From the NCBI GenBank assembly GCA_017608295.1, contig JAFCGF010000020.1, forward strand, positions 1 to 32,787: a stretch of DNA of 32,787 nt, given 5' to 3'. The first letter of the stretch is position 1. Every line of letters starts with the position of its first letter. A model generated the notes under the pieces. It did no database searches. It was not told the DNA's origin and saw nothing but the letters and a program-made list of their open reading frames with translations. Both the position numbers and the translations under genes were made by a program. This stretch comes from Candidatus Woesearchaeota archaeon (lineage in GTDB: Archaea > Nanoarchaeota > Nanoarchaeia > Woesearchaeales > JAGVZT01). Positions 5,463 through 12,470 of this stretch are shown in pieces.

Positions 5463-8132
5463 TTATTCTTTGATCAGCTTTTTAACGCATGTCTTATTGT
5501 TGTATAACAACTTGATAATGTAAATCCCACGGGGATAGGTGGAGAGATCAAACTGGAGCTCTTCCCTGCCCGGCACGGTTGTACTTAAGATAGTTTGTCC
5601 AACCAGGCTGAATACCTCAACATGGATCATATCTTCCCGGTACTCAGAACTGAACCGGATATTGACAATTCCGGTTGTAGGATTCGGATAGACAATCACC
5701 GTTTCATTTTTATCGATGGCGATGGGTTCATCATCATGCAAAGGGGCCATGGGTGGCGCGGGAGAAGGCGGGGGAGGAGGGCATACCGGATTTCCGATGG
5801 ATAGACTCGCATAGCTTCCAGATTCAGATGTGAACCCGGGCTTTACCGAAATCTTCACTCCCGCAATCGCGATCAAACTCCCTCCATTTTCAACTAAATA
5901 CTTCCCGCCGCTTACCGGGATAGTGATTGTATTCAGGGCAGTGTAGCAGGTGTCATCCCCGTTTGCGACCGTATCACTTGGGACGACCACATGGTCGTTG
6001 ATCAGGTAGCGATAGTCTTCCACTTCTCCATCCTGTGCCAGGCCATCATATCCCAGTCCGGTCCAGGTACTGAACCGGAAGCGGATAAACGAAGTATCCG
6101 TAACGGCTGTATCAGGTATGATGTAGGTAAGCGGGTTTCCACCAGGATTAAGAGGGGTATCCATAAAGATCTGTTCTCCCGGATCGTCCCAGTCACCATC
6201 TGCATTAAAATCACACCACACATTGAGATAGCCTGATTTGGAAGCAGTTACGATAATGAAATCATTTCCCCCTGAATGATGAGGTGTCAGAAATGCCACA
6301 CCATCCTCGTCGGCCAGGTTTGAAATATCATCTCCCGTTGCCGTTGAATTAGGTTGTCCGTCTAATTCCGAATCAATCAATGAACCAAGATAAACGGTTT
6401 GATCAATGATATGGCGTGCTCCGTTTGGTAACAGGGTAGGATATGGCAGATCAGGAGCATCACCGAAATCCATCTCTTGTATCGTATCGATCAAACACTG
6501 GCAATCCATGGCATCAAGATTGTCATCAAAAATCAAGCCTAAACTGACCGCTGTCGTATAAAGCATTAAAGGTCCCGGAATAAAATTGGTGAAAAATATA
6601 TCTGCTGCAGAAAAACCAGCACCAAGACTTGGCGAACCCGGCGCCAGTGAAAAGAGCGCCATATCCACGCCCGGGTCGAGAAACCCTGGATAGTAATAAT
6701 CAATGTTTAATAAACAGAGTGCATCAAGATCATCCCCCTGCACAAGCCCGATATCGAGGACCCCGCTGGCATAAATTCCATATACCGTACCGGGTGGTGG
6801 CGCCGTTAAGATATCATCCGGAGATGTAATACCATCAACGGGAGGGGGCCTGAAATCTTGAACAGACTGTCCATTGGAAGCAGAAGTTGCGTCGATGGAG
6901 AAGAACACATTGTTTGTCAGAATATCAATCAGATTGTTGCCGACGGTATCCTCACCAATGAAAAAGATATTATTCATCTCAAGTGCATCTGTATCCTCCG
7001 GATCATCTCCCCCGGGCCATCCGGGAGGATTCCATGGTTGAGGACAGTTGGTGTTGGTAGCCGAGAAGTTGGTGACAGTCATATTTAAATTTATGCATGT
7101 AGGATCTTTTTCATCATACAGGAGGATGTTACTCATATTAATCGGTGAGTAAAAGATATCCGCTACCTGTTCCGGCGGGGCTGGGAGATCCGGAGGACCG
7201 TAAGAGGTGCCTATTGCGAATTCAAAGTTTACTGCGGTCAATGGGGCTCCCATTGAGGCGGGATCAACTGAAAAAGTCACGGCTGTGTAGTTTACAAGTT
7301 CAGGGTTGACATAATCATCCCCGAACGACAATGCATCAAGGTTATCATAAAGGTCCACAAGTCCCAGGAGTGGTGGAACAATGCGACCAATCGGAGGCCA
7401 CCCGGTACCCGGAAAATTTGGTTCCGCGATCGCTGCACCGAAAAAGGTACGGTTAGTAAACTCAAGCGGGCCAAGTGAATTATTATGTAGATAAGCTTCC
7501 GGTCTGACTGAAAATATTGGATTCTCAGGTTTAAAGGCTGCATTGGTTATAATTGCCATTGAGTCTCCTAAGGGTGTATACAATACAATTTGATCTATAG
7601 GGTTTTGAAAAGACATACCAACCGAGGGAATGCAGTAAGTTTCTGTGTAAACATGTAAGGGCTCCTCATTATGTAATGTGATTATTCCTGTGCCAAAATC
7701 ACCGGTCACTTCAAGAAATATATCAAAAAAACTATCTGCAGGAAAGTCTCTCGAAGGATCAGGATTATCATCAGTTGTTGTTCCGGTTGACTCTTCTGTT
7801 TCTCTCAGAGTTACTTCGAGTGACGGGATCAGGCTTCCGTCACCACGAAGGTCCAGGGAGACAATCTCCGTTTCAACATACCTGGTGCCTAATGGATCTT
7901 CCTTCACATCGCTATTCTCAATATAGGAGGGGCCACGCAGGAAAAAGGTTTCTTTCTGGTTCTCTAATTCAAGCAAGACCAGGGTCAGAACTCCTATTGA
8001 TTGTGATTCATGTACGCTCGGTGTAGTGGGGAAAACAGCGCAGGGGCAATCCTGACTATAAGCAATGGATGAAAAGAGCAGGATAATGGTTGAACACACG
8101 AAGAGACGTGTAAGCGCGAACTTGTTTTTCAT
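5463..8132 (-). CDS. Large secreted GEVED-domain protein with T9SS sorting signal
   Basis: An 889-aa surface or secreted protein. The ATG at 8132 gives a signal peptide (KNKFALTRLFVCSTIILLF, cleavage near AYSQ). Residues 25-550 are a long beta-rich region with repeated asparagine, aspartate and proline motifs but no catalytic signature I recognise. Residues 554-707 form a GEVED domain (FGDAPDLPYPTLLPNGARH, WCDFNADGDWDDPGEQIF, DGEVEDYRY). Residues 725-780 resemble a repetitive beta fold (NTITIPVSGGKYLVENGG), followed by a proline-rich linker (785-794). Residues 811-889 are a type A T9SS sorting domain (VIVYPNPTTGIVNI ... KKLIKE), which directs transport through the outer membrane by the type IX system. 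A good promoter lies at 8206-8237. Confidence 0.85.
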   Translation of the reverse strand: MKNKFALTRLFVCSTIILLFSSIAYSQDCPCAVFPTTPSVHESQSIGVLTLVLLELENQKETFFLRGPSYIENSDVKEDPLGTRYVETEIVSLDLRGDGSLIPSLEVTLRETEESTGTTTDDNPDPSRDFPADSFFDIFLEVTGDFGTGIITLHNEEPLHVYTETYCIPSVGMSFQNPIDQIVLYTPLGDSMAIITNAAFKPENPIFSVRPEAYLHNNSLGPLEFTNRTFFGAAIAEPNFPGTGWPPIGRIVPPLLGLVDLYDNLDALSFGDDYVNPELVNYTAVTFSVDPASMGAPLTAVNFEFAIGTSYGPPDLPAPPEQVADIFYSPINMSNILLYDEKDPTCINLNMTVTNFSATNTNCPQPWNPPGWPGGDDPEDTDALEMNNIFFIGEDTVGNNLIDILTNNVFFSIDATSASNGQSVQDFRPPPVDGITSPDDILTAPPPGTVYGIYASGVLDIGLVQGDDLDALCLLNIDYYYPGFLDPGVDMALFSLAPGSPSLGAGFSAADIFFTNFIPGPLMLYTTAVSLGLIFDDNLDAMDCQCLIDTIQEMDFGDAPDLPYPTLLPNGARHIIDQTVYLGSLIDSELDGQPNSTATGDDISNLADEDGVAFLTPHHSGGNDFIIVTASKSGYLNVWCDFNADGDWDDPGEQIFMDTPLNPGGNPLTYIIPDTAVTDTSFIRFRFSTWTGLGYDGLAQDGEVEDYRYLINDHVVVPSDTVANGDDTCYTALNTITIPVSGGKYLVENGGSLIAIAGVKISVKPGFTSESGSYASLSIGNPVCPPPPPSPAPPMAPLHDDEPIAIDKNETVIVYPNPTTGIVNIRFSSEYREDMIHVEVFSLVGQTILSTTVPGREELQFDLSTYPRGIYIIKLLYNNKTCVKKLIKE

Positions 8133-8205
8133 GGCGATCGGTTTTAATGTGATACATATACTTTTTGATTCAAGACATTGCATAGTTATTCAGTCCTTAG
8201 ATAAA

Positions 8206-8237
8206 CAAATATACGATGTGATAGATCGAAAAGCAAG
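8206..8237 (-). promoter_or_regulatory. Bacteroidota-type promoter for the 889-aa T9SS protein
   Basis: On the minus strand TATATTTG (complement of 8206-8213) is an exact TAnnTTTG -7 element. CTTG (complement of 8234-8237) lies 20 nt upstream and is one base away from the -33 TTTG. It predicts a leader of about 65 nt before the ATG at 8132. Confidence 0.5.
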
Positions 8238-8348
8238 AATTTATCGAATAATTTATATTAAAACTTCTCCTTTTCCATCAGTTTTCCGGCAAAACTTGCA
8301 CATTTTCCTATAACTCAGAACTCAAAATTCAGAATTTAAAATTCTATC

Positions 8349-8591
8349 CTATAACTTATGTACGGCAAAATGATGGTCAGTTAAACGGGCTCTGCTTGAT
8401 GCGGTAGTGCCTATCAAAGGATCGGTACCTGCAACGATAACTGTTGCACCGGGTAAACTTATATGCGACTCGCTGTCATAGACTTTTCCTTTTACAGTTT
8501 GTGTGAAGTTCTGTGTCGAAGCAGGCCAGGTGATGGCAAGAGACAGGTATATCAGCAGAAAAATAACTCCAGGGATTTTCAGCAAATTCAT
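8349..8591 (-). pseudogene. Stub of a TonB-receptor-like gene (signal peptide plus start of regulatory domain)
   Basis: The 80-aa frame begins as a secreted protein (MNLLKIPGVIFLLIYLSLAI, then TWPASTQ) followed by TVKGKVYDSESHISLPGATV and IVAGTDPLIGTTA. This is the first half of a carboxypeptidase-regulatory-like domain as found at the N-terminus of SusC/TonB-dependent receptors. After about 65 residues the homology ends abruptly in SRARLTDHHFAVHKL and a stop, where the family would continue with a DxxGxF motif, a plug and a barrel. It is therefore a truncated gene, not a small protein of its own. It lies 30 nt downstream of the ABC permease on the same strand, so the original locus may have combined an ABC exporter with an outer-membrane receptor. 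Confidence 0.65.
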
Positions 8592-8621
8592 TGTCTCAGG
8601 TATTGATTGGTTTTGTTTTAA

Positions 8622-9422
8622 CTAGGGTATATCCCTTCTCTCAAACTTATATAAGCTTGCACACATCAAGATCAATATCAAGCTTGCCAGCACAATACAA
8701 TCGAATAAGAGGTTATCTTTTCCGAACATAATGTTCTGAGGCTGGTAATAATTGAAAATATTGAACGGAAGGGTGACCTCAAGCACATTCCATAATTGTC
8801 CTGTAAAAAATAATAGATAAAAAAGCAGGGTGATCATGGCGCTTACATTACCCGATGATCCTCCGCCTTTTGAAACCGTGGCAATAAAGAGGGTATATGT
8901 CATTATCAAAACAAACAGAAGCCAAAGGTTGATGCCTATTTCCAACATATTAATCAATACAATCCAGTTAAGCTCATGAAAAATCAGGATAGCAACAATG
9001 GAACCCATAAATGAAGTAAGGATGATAACACCAAGGATCAGACAACCTGAAAACCACAAATACAAAATAAGTGATCTTCTTCTGAATGGTAAAGCAAGCA
9101 TCAGTTCCATGTTCCCATTCTCTATTTCACGTGAAATATGCCTGACGGGAATACTTATGGCGACAATCGCCAGCAGGGACAACACGATTGGATGGTTGAA
9201 ACCAAATGCCGCCGCCCCGTCAAATGTCAACATATTGAAAAAGGAGTCGTTCAGGAATATCTTCAGGGCTTCAGGTATCTGATTTAGGACAGATACAAGG
9301 ATAGCCTGGGTGTCGAAGGTGGTCACCAGATACAGGATCAGCAACTGGAAAAGGCTTATGAATACCATGCTGAAGATGGTAAATCCCTTGTTGATCTTCC
9401 ATATCAGCTTAATATACGACAT
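8622..9422 (-). CDS. ABC-2 type transporter permease
   Basis: A 266-aa membrane protein with six hydrophobic segments (about residues 14-34, 75-92, 115-145, 160-190, 198-220 and 236-258). Between segments 2 and 3 stands EIENGNMELMLALPFRRRSL, the typical cytoplasmic coupling region of ABC-2 permeases (REIE-G---LLLSLP-SR). The ATG at 9422 is chosen because it gives MSYIKLIWKINKGFTIFSMV, a normal start for the family, and overlaps the end of the ATPase gene by 14 nt, which implies translational coupling. Together with its partner it should form an exporter; the substrate is not predictable. Confidence 0.8.
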   Translation of the reverse strand: MSYIKLIWKINKGFTIFSMVFISLFQLLILYLVTTFDTQAILVSVLNQIPEALKIFLNDSFFNMLTFDGAAAFGFNHPIVLSLLAIVAISIPVRHISREIENGNMELMLALPFRRRSLILYLWFSGCLILGVIILTSFMGSIVAILIFHELNWIVLINMLEIGINLWLLFVLIMTYTLFIATVSKGGGSSGNVSAMITLLFYLLFFTGQLWNVLEVTLPFNIFNYYQPQNIMFGKDNLLFDCIVLASLILILMCASLYKFERRDIP

Positions 9423-10323
9423 CCTCTTTCCTGCTTTTATCATGATAATATTGCATGAATATTTCTTCCAGATCAGGTTTGCTGATGGACACATTCCGAA
9501 CAGGCATTTCAGACAGGCTTTTTAATACCGGATTGATCTCACCACTAAGCCTGTAAGTATAATGTGTTCCCTGATGTTGGATAAGTTCTGCACCGGGTAG
9601 TTCAATTACTTCATTATAGCCTGGCAGGGTAAATTCCAGTATCTGACCGGCTTTGTCTTTAAGTACTTCCAATGATTCAAGTCCTGCAATTTGTCCCTTC
9701 CTGATAATGGCTACCTGGTTACAAAGTTTTTCAACTTCATCCAGGTTGTGTGAAGAGAAGAAAATGCTTGTACCCTTGTGTTGCTCTTCAAGCAAAAGCT
9801 CATAAAACACCTCCTTCATCAGGGGATCCAGTCCGGTGGTAGGTTCATCAAGGATTAACAGACGGGGATGATGAAACAATGCCTGAATGATGCCGATTTT
9901 TTGTAAAGTCCCGTGTGAAAGGGCTTTTATCTTTTTTGACAGTTCCTTTTCTGACAGATCAAAACGCTTAAATAAACCGGAGTCTTCATCAAAGGGGACA
10001 TTTCTGATTTTTGAAATGAATTTGAAAAACGCATAGCCGCTGAGGTGTTCATATGCAGAAAATTCCCCGGGCAGGTATCCAATTTGTTTTCTTATATTGA
10101 AACAATCCTTTCTTGCCTCTAAACCAAATATTTCAACCCGGCCTGAATTAGGCCTGAGCAAATCAAGTAAAATCCGGATGGTTGTGGTTTTTCCGGATGC
10201 ATTCGGACCAAGAAAACCAAATATCTCACCTTCATTGACATGAAAAGAAATATCTTTTATACCCAGGGAGGAACCATAGTATTTGGTCAGATTACGGGCT
10301 GATATGATGTCAGGAGAACTCAA
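9409..10323 (-). CDS. ABC transporter ATP-binding protein
   Basis: A 304-aa ATPase of the ABC-2 exporter type. Walker A is GPNASGKTT (residues 39-47, with Ala in place of the usual Gly at the fourth position), the signature is LSHGTLQK (135-142, a variant of LSGGQ), Walker B is LLILDEP (155-161, catalytic Glu160), and the switch is His192 in SSHNLDEVE. The region from residue 215 on is the accessory C-terminal domain usual in drug- and lantibiotic-type exporters. No ATG exists at the start; TTG at 10323 is used because a TGA stop lies three codons upstream and the family motif begins right after it. Its 3' end overlaps the permease. A TATCTTTA box (complement of 10349-10356) may be its -7 element. 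Confidence 0.9.
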   Translation of the reverse strand: MSSPDIISARNLTKYYGSSLGIKDISFHVNEGEIFGFLGPNASGKTTTIRILLDLLRPNSGRVEIFGLEARKDCFNIRKQIGYLPGEFSAYEHLSGYAFFKFISKIRNVPFDEDSGLFKRFDLSEKELSKKIKALSHGTLQKIGIIQALFHHPRLLILDEPTTGLDPLMKEVFYELLLEEQHKGTSIFFSSHNLDEVEKLCNQVAIIRKGQIAGLESLEVLKDKAGQILEFTLPGYNEVIELPGAELIQHQGTHYTYRLSGEINPVLKSLSEMPVRNVSISKPDLEEIFMQYYHDKSRKEDVVY

Positions 10324-10410
10324 GATGTTTCATCCGGTTAACCAACGGTAAAGATATTCATTTTTTATAAAATACTTGATATCAGTCTGCAGCACACCTT
10401 TTTAGCCAAT

Positions 10411-11190
10411 TCAAAGTCTCTTGTATGTTGCTTTCACGACTTCTTTTCCGTACTTTCTTTCAAGACGACGTACGATGAAATGACCACGTGCCATATTCTG
10501 AAAATGATCAATAAATAACGTATTAATAATTGCCCCTCCCGCTGCTCCTAATGTAGGAATTGCCTGTGCGGCTAATTTCTCTGATACCTGAATACTAAAG
10601 CGTTTTGCGATTTGAATGATCAGTCGAACAAACGCAGGCGCACCGCCTTCAACCAGGCCTTTTTCTGCAATATATTCAGAAGCTTTTGTGACAGATTTTG
10701 CTAACGCTGCACGAATGACAAAATATCCGGATTCAGAGGCATCATCACTCTTGCCCGGTCCACCGAAAGCAAATACTTCAATACACGCTATTTTGGACTC
10801 AATCATATTGATAGCTTCACCTTCGCTTCTAGCAATATCAATGATAGACCGTAACATAATTGTGGTTGATATTGGTAGCTCTACTGCCAATGCCGGAAGC
10901 CCAAAGAAACCTCCTATGCCACCTGTTGTTGCCACAGCTATTTTATGCCAGATATTTGAGGCTTCTTCTCCGGGAGAATCTTTCATTGTGAAGACTGCTG
11001 CCTGAATTGCTTTGGATAGTGCTTCCCGGGTCACTTCACCGACCTTCGCATTCCAATTGTCAGGCAGGAGTTTAAATCCTTTTTCTATTGGAGTGCCCAG
11101 TAAATTGGTGATTTTTGCTGCAATGCCCGGATTCTCAAGTAGCAGCTTGGCTTTTTTCAGATCATTCAAATCTGTTTGCTGAAAAGTCAT
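10411..11190 (-). CDS. EcsC family protein
   Basis: A 259-aa protein that fits the EcsC family: KIAVATTGGIGGFFGLPALA with ELPISTTIMLRSIIDIARSE, then SESGYFVIRAALAKSV, and a C-terminal IPTLGAAGGAIINTLFIDHF followed by ARGHFIVRRLERKYG. EcsC-type proteins are probably membrane-associated through their glycine/alanine-rich helices, and their biochemical role is unknown. In Bacillus subtilis ecsC belongs to the ecsABC operon with an ABC transporter. Here too it stands 87 nt upstream of an ABC ATPase and permease on the same strand, which could be chance or a functional link. The ATG at 11190 is preferred: the open frame extends 79 codons further, but that part is AT-rich and not protein-like. Confidence 0.8.
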   Translation of the reverse strand: MTFQQTDLNDLKKAKLLLENPGIAAKITNLLGTPIEKGFKLLPDNWNAKVGEVTREALSKAIQAAVFTMKDSPGEEASNIWHKIAVATTGGIGGFFGLPALAVELPISTTIMLRSIIDIARSEGEAINMIESKIACIEVFAFGGPGKSDDASESGYFVIRAALAKSVTKASEYIAEKGLVEGGAPAFVRLIIQIAKRFSIQVSEKLAAQAIPTLGAAGGAIINTLFIDHFQNMARGHFIVRRLERKYGKEVVKATYKRL

Positions 11191-11320
11191 AATTCTGATG
11201 ATTGAATTTATGCGCTTATTTGTTACGGTCTGACAAGTTACTAAGCTGCTAATATCGATATAATAAGCATAATATGCAAATAAAAACGGATTCCGTATAA
11301 TACGTTGTATATTTGATCTA

Positions 11321-11494
11321 ATGCTGATATTGGCAGGAGAGTATATGGTAGAGCCACAAAAAGGGATCACATATAAATCTTTTAAACGAATAGGAGGCAT
11401 TAAGATGAAAAAGGATTGGTTAAACAAGAAAGAAACTTTTGAGCCTATTCCGCTATACTCTGCTCTTGAGGAATTAGGGTATGAACCGTTCTGA
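11321..11494 (+). CDS. Possible small ORF, 57 codons, unknown
   Basis: Between the divergent EcsC and convergent anti-sigma genes the plus strand holds an open frame ATG 11321 to TGA 11494. An internal ATG at 11405 is preceded by AGGAGG (11392-11397) at a good distance. The shorter 29-aa product is MKKDWLNKKETFEPIPLYSA and LEELGYEPF. A Shine-Dalgarno as strong as AGGAGG is rare in this window, so translation from 11405 is plausible. I do not recognise the product. A second 27-aa frame (11481-11564, MNRSEIVKELIERFGEKNPD) overlaps it by 14 nt and runs 6 nt into the end of the anti-sigma gene. Either could be a frameshifted relic. The rest of 11191-11320 holds nothing I can name. Confidence 0.3.
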   Translation: MLILAGEYMVEPQKGITYKSFKRIGGIKMKKDWLNKKETFEPIPLYSALEELGYEPF

Positions 11495-11558
11495 AATCGT
11501 AAAAGAGCTCATTGAGAGATTTGGAGAGAAAAACCCGGATGTAAGCACATTTTATAAA

Positions 11559-11864
11559 TTATGATGAGAAGTAAAACATAAACATCACCAGTAAAAAGAG
11601 TATAAGGGATATCAGCCCCGCCATACTAATGATCTGCATGAGTATCGACCGTTTGGCCTTTTTAAAGGTTTTCATCTCATCATCTTTGGTAAGCGGAACC
11701 GGAATGTCTCCCGGCAACTCCATGGCTGCTGATCGCTTAACGAAGTTGGCGAGTTGCGGATCGGTCTCTAAGTAATTCTCAATAAGTGCACGTGTATCTG
11801 CGCTTACCTCATCAGCAATATATAATGGCAATAAATCAAGAATAACATTTCGTGTTATTTCCAT
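11559..11864 (-). CDS. Putative membrane anti-sigma factor lacking zinc ligands
   Basis: A 101-aa protein. Residues 4-36 (NVILDLLPLYIADEVSADTR and ALIENYLETDPQ) have the helical pattern of the anti-sigma zinc-finger (zf-HC2/ASD) domain, but the His and Cys ligands of the HxxxCxxC motif are absent. Residues 75-98 (LMQIISMAGLISLILFLLVM) form a single transmembrane helix with a very short C-terminal tail. It starts 2 nt after the stop of the ECF sigma gene, with GGAGG overlapping the sigma stop region as ribosome binding site, so the two are co-transcribed and translationally coupled. Role inferred from order and topology: it holds the sigma factor at the membrane until a signal arrives. Confidence 0.7.
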   Translation of the reverse strand: MEITRNVILDLLPLYIADEVSADTRALIENYLETDPQLANFVKRSAAMELPGDIPVPLTKDDEMKTFKKAKRSILMQIISMAGLISLILFLLVMFMFYFSS

Positions 11865-11866
11865 AG

Positions 11867-12352
11867 TTAAAAAACCTCCTTATCTATAAAATTTTCGATT
11901 AATTTTTTGCGAATCCGGTGTACTTTTACTTTGGTAGCCGTAAGAGACAGTCCCAGGATTCGCGCAATTTCAGCATACGGTATTTCATGATAAACGCGTA
12001 AAATAAAAGCTGCTCGTTCTATCTCTGACAGAGTCTGAAGAAAACGCTGAACTCTCTGTAATTTGAGTTGAGATTCAAGCACTTTATCCGGGCCGGGAGC
12101 AGGATCGGTCAGGGCATTGGTCAGGGAAACCTGATGCTTTCTCTTTCTCAACTGTTCAAAATGAACATTGCGGGCGATCGTGAATAGATATGCCTTAACT
12201 GTTTCAGTGCGAATAGTACTGTTGTGGGCCCATGCGCGTATAAAAGTCTCAGAAGTGATATCCTCTGCGTCAAAACGGTTACCCGCAAACCAAAATGCGA
12301 AGCGGTAAACTTCAGATACATAGGTCTCGTAAAGGTTTTGAAAGCTTAGCAT
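11867..12352 (-). CDS. RNA polymerase sigma factor, ECF subfamily
   Basis: A 161-aa ECF sigma factor. Region 2 spans about residues 6-75 (LYETYVSEVYRFAFWFAGN, DAEDITSETFIRAWAH, VKAYLFTIARNV) and region 4 about residues 100-153 (FLQTLSEIERAAFILRVYHE, IPYAEIARILGLSLTATKVK, VHRIRKKL), the latter a helix-turn-helix for the -35 box. No extra C-terminal domain is seen. The start is ATG at 12352. It is the first gene of a two-gene unit with the anti-sigma-like protein 2 nt behind. It is transcribed divergently from the secreted peptidase gene at 12471; the 118-bp gap between them must carry both promoters, and the peptidase could be a target of this sigma factor (inference only). Confidence 0.9.
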   Translation of the reverse strand: MLSFQNLYETYVSEVYRFAFWFAGNRFDAEDITSETFIRAWAHNSTIRTETVKAYLFTIARNVHFEQLRKRKHQVSLTNALTDPAPGPDKVLESQLKLQRVQRFLQTLSEIERAAFILRVYHEIPYAEIARILGLSLTATKVKVHRIRKKLIENFIDKEVF

Positions 12353-12435
12353 AAGTCTACTCTGACTATCCTATAATATGCATGATAAAGCGGAAAGTTA
12401 CAATTTTATTGATTTAAATCGATCATGTATTTTCT

Positions 12436-12443
12436 TAACTTCG
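12436..12443 (+). promoter_or_regulatory. Possible -7 element upstream of the C1 peptidase
   Basis: TAACTTCG matches TAnnTTTG in all but one of the six fixed positions and lies 28 nt before the ATG at 12471, a usual distance in this phylum. No clear -33 box is found, so this could instead be an ECF-type promoter or not a promoter. On the other strand TAACTTTC (complement of 12393-12400) could serve the sigma-factor gene. Confidence 0.25.
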
Positions 12444-12470
12444 CATGGGAATTCATTAAAACCATTCGCA

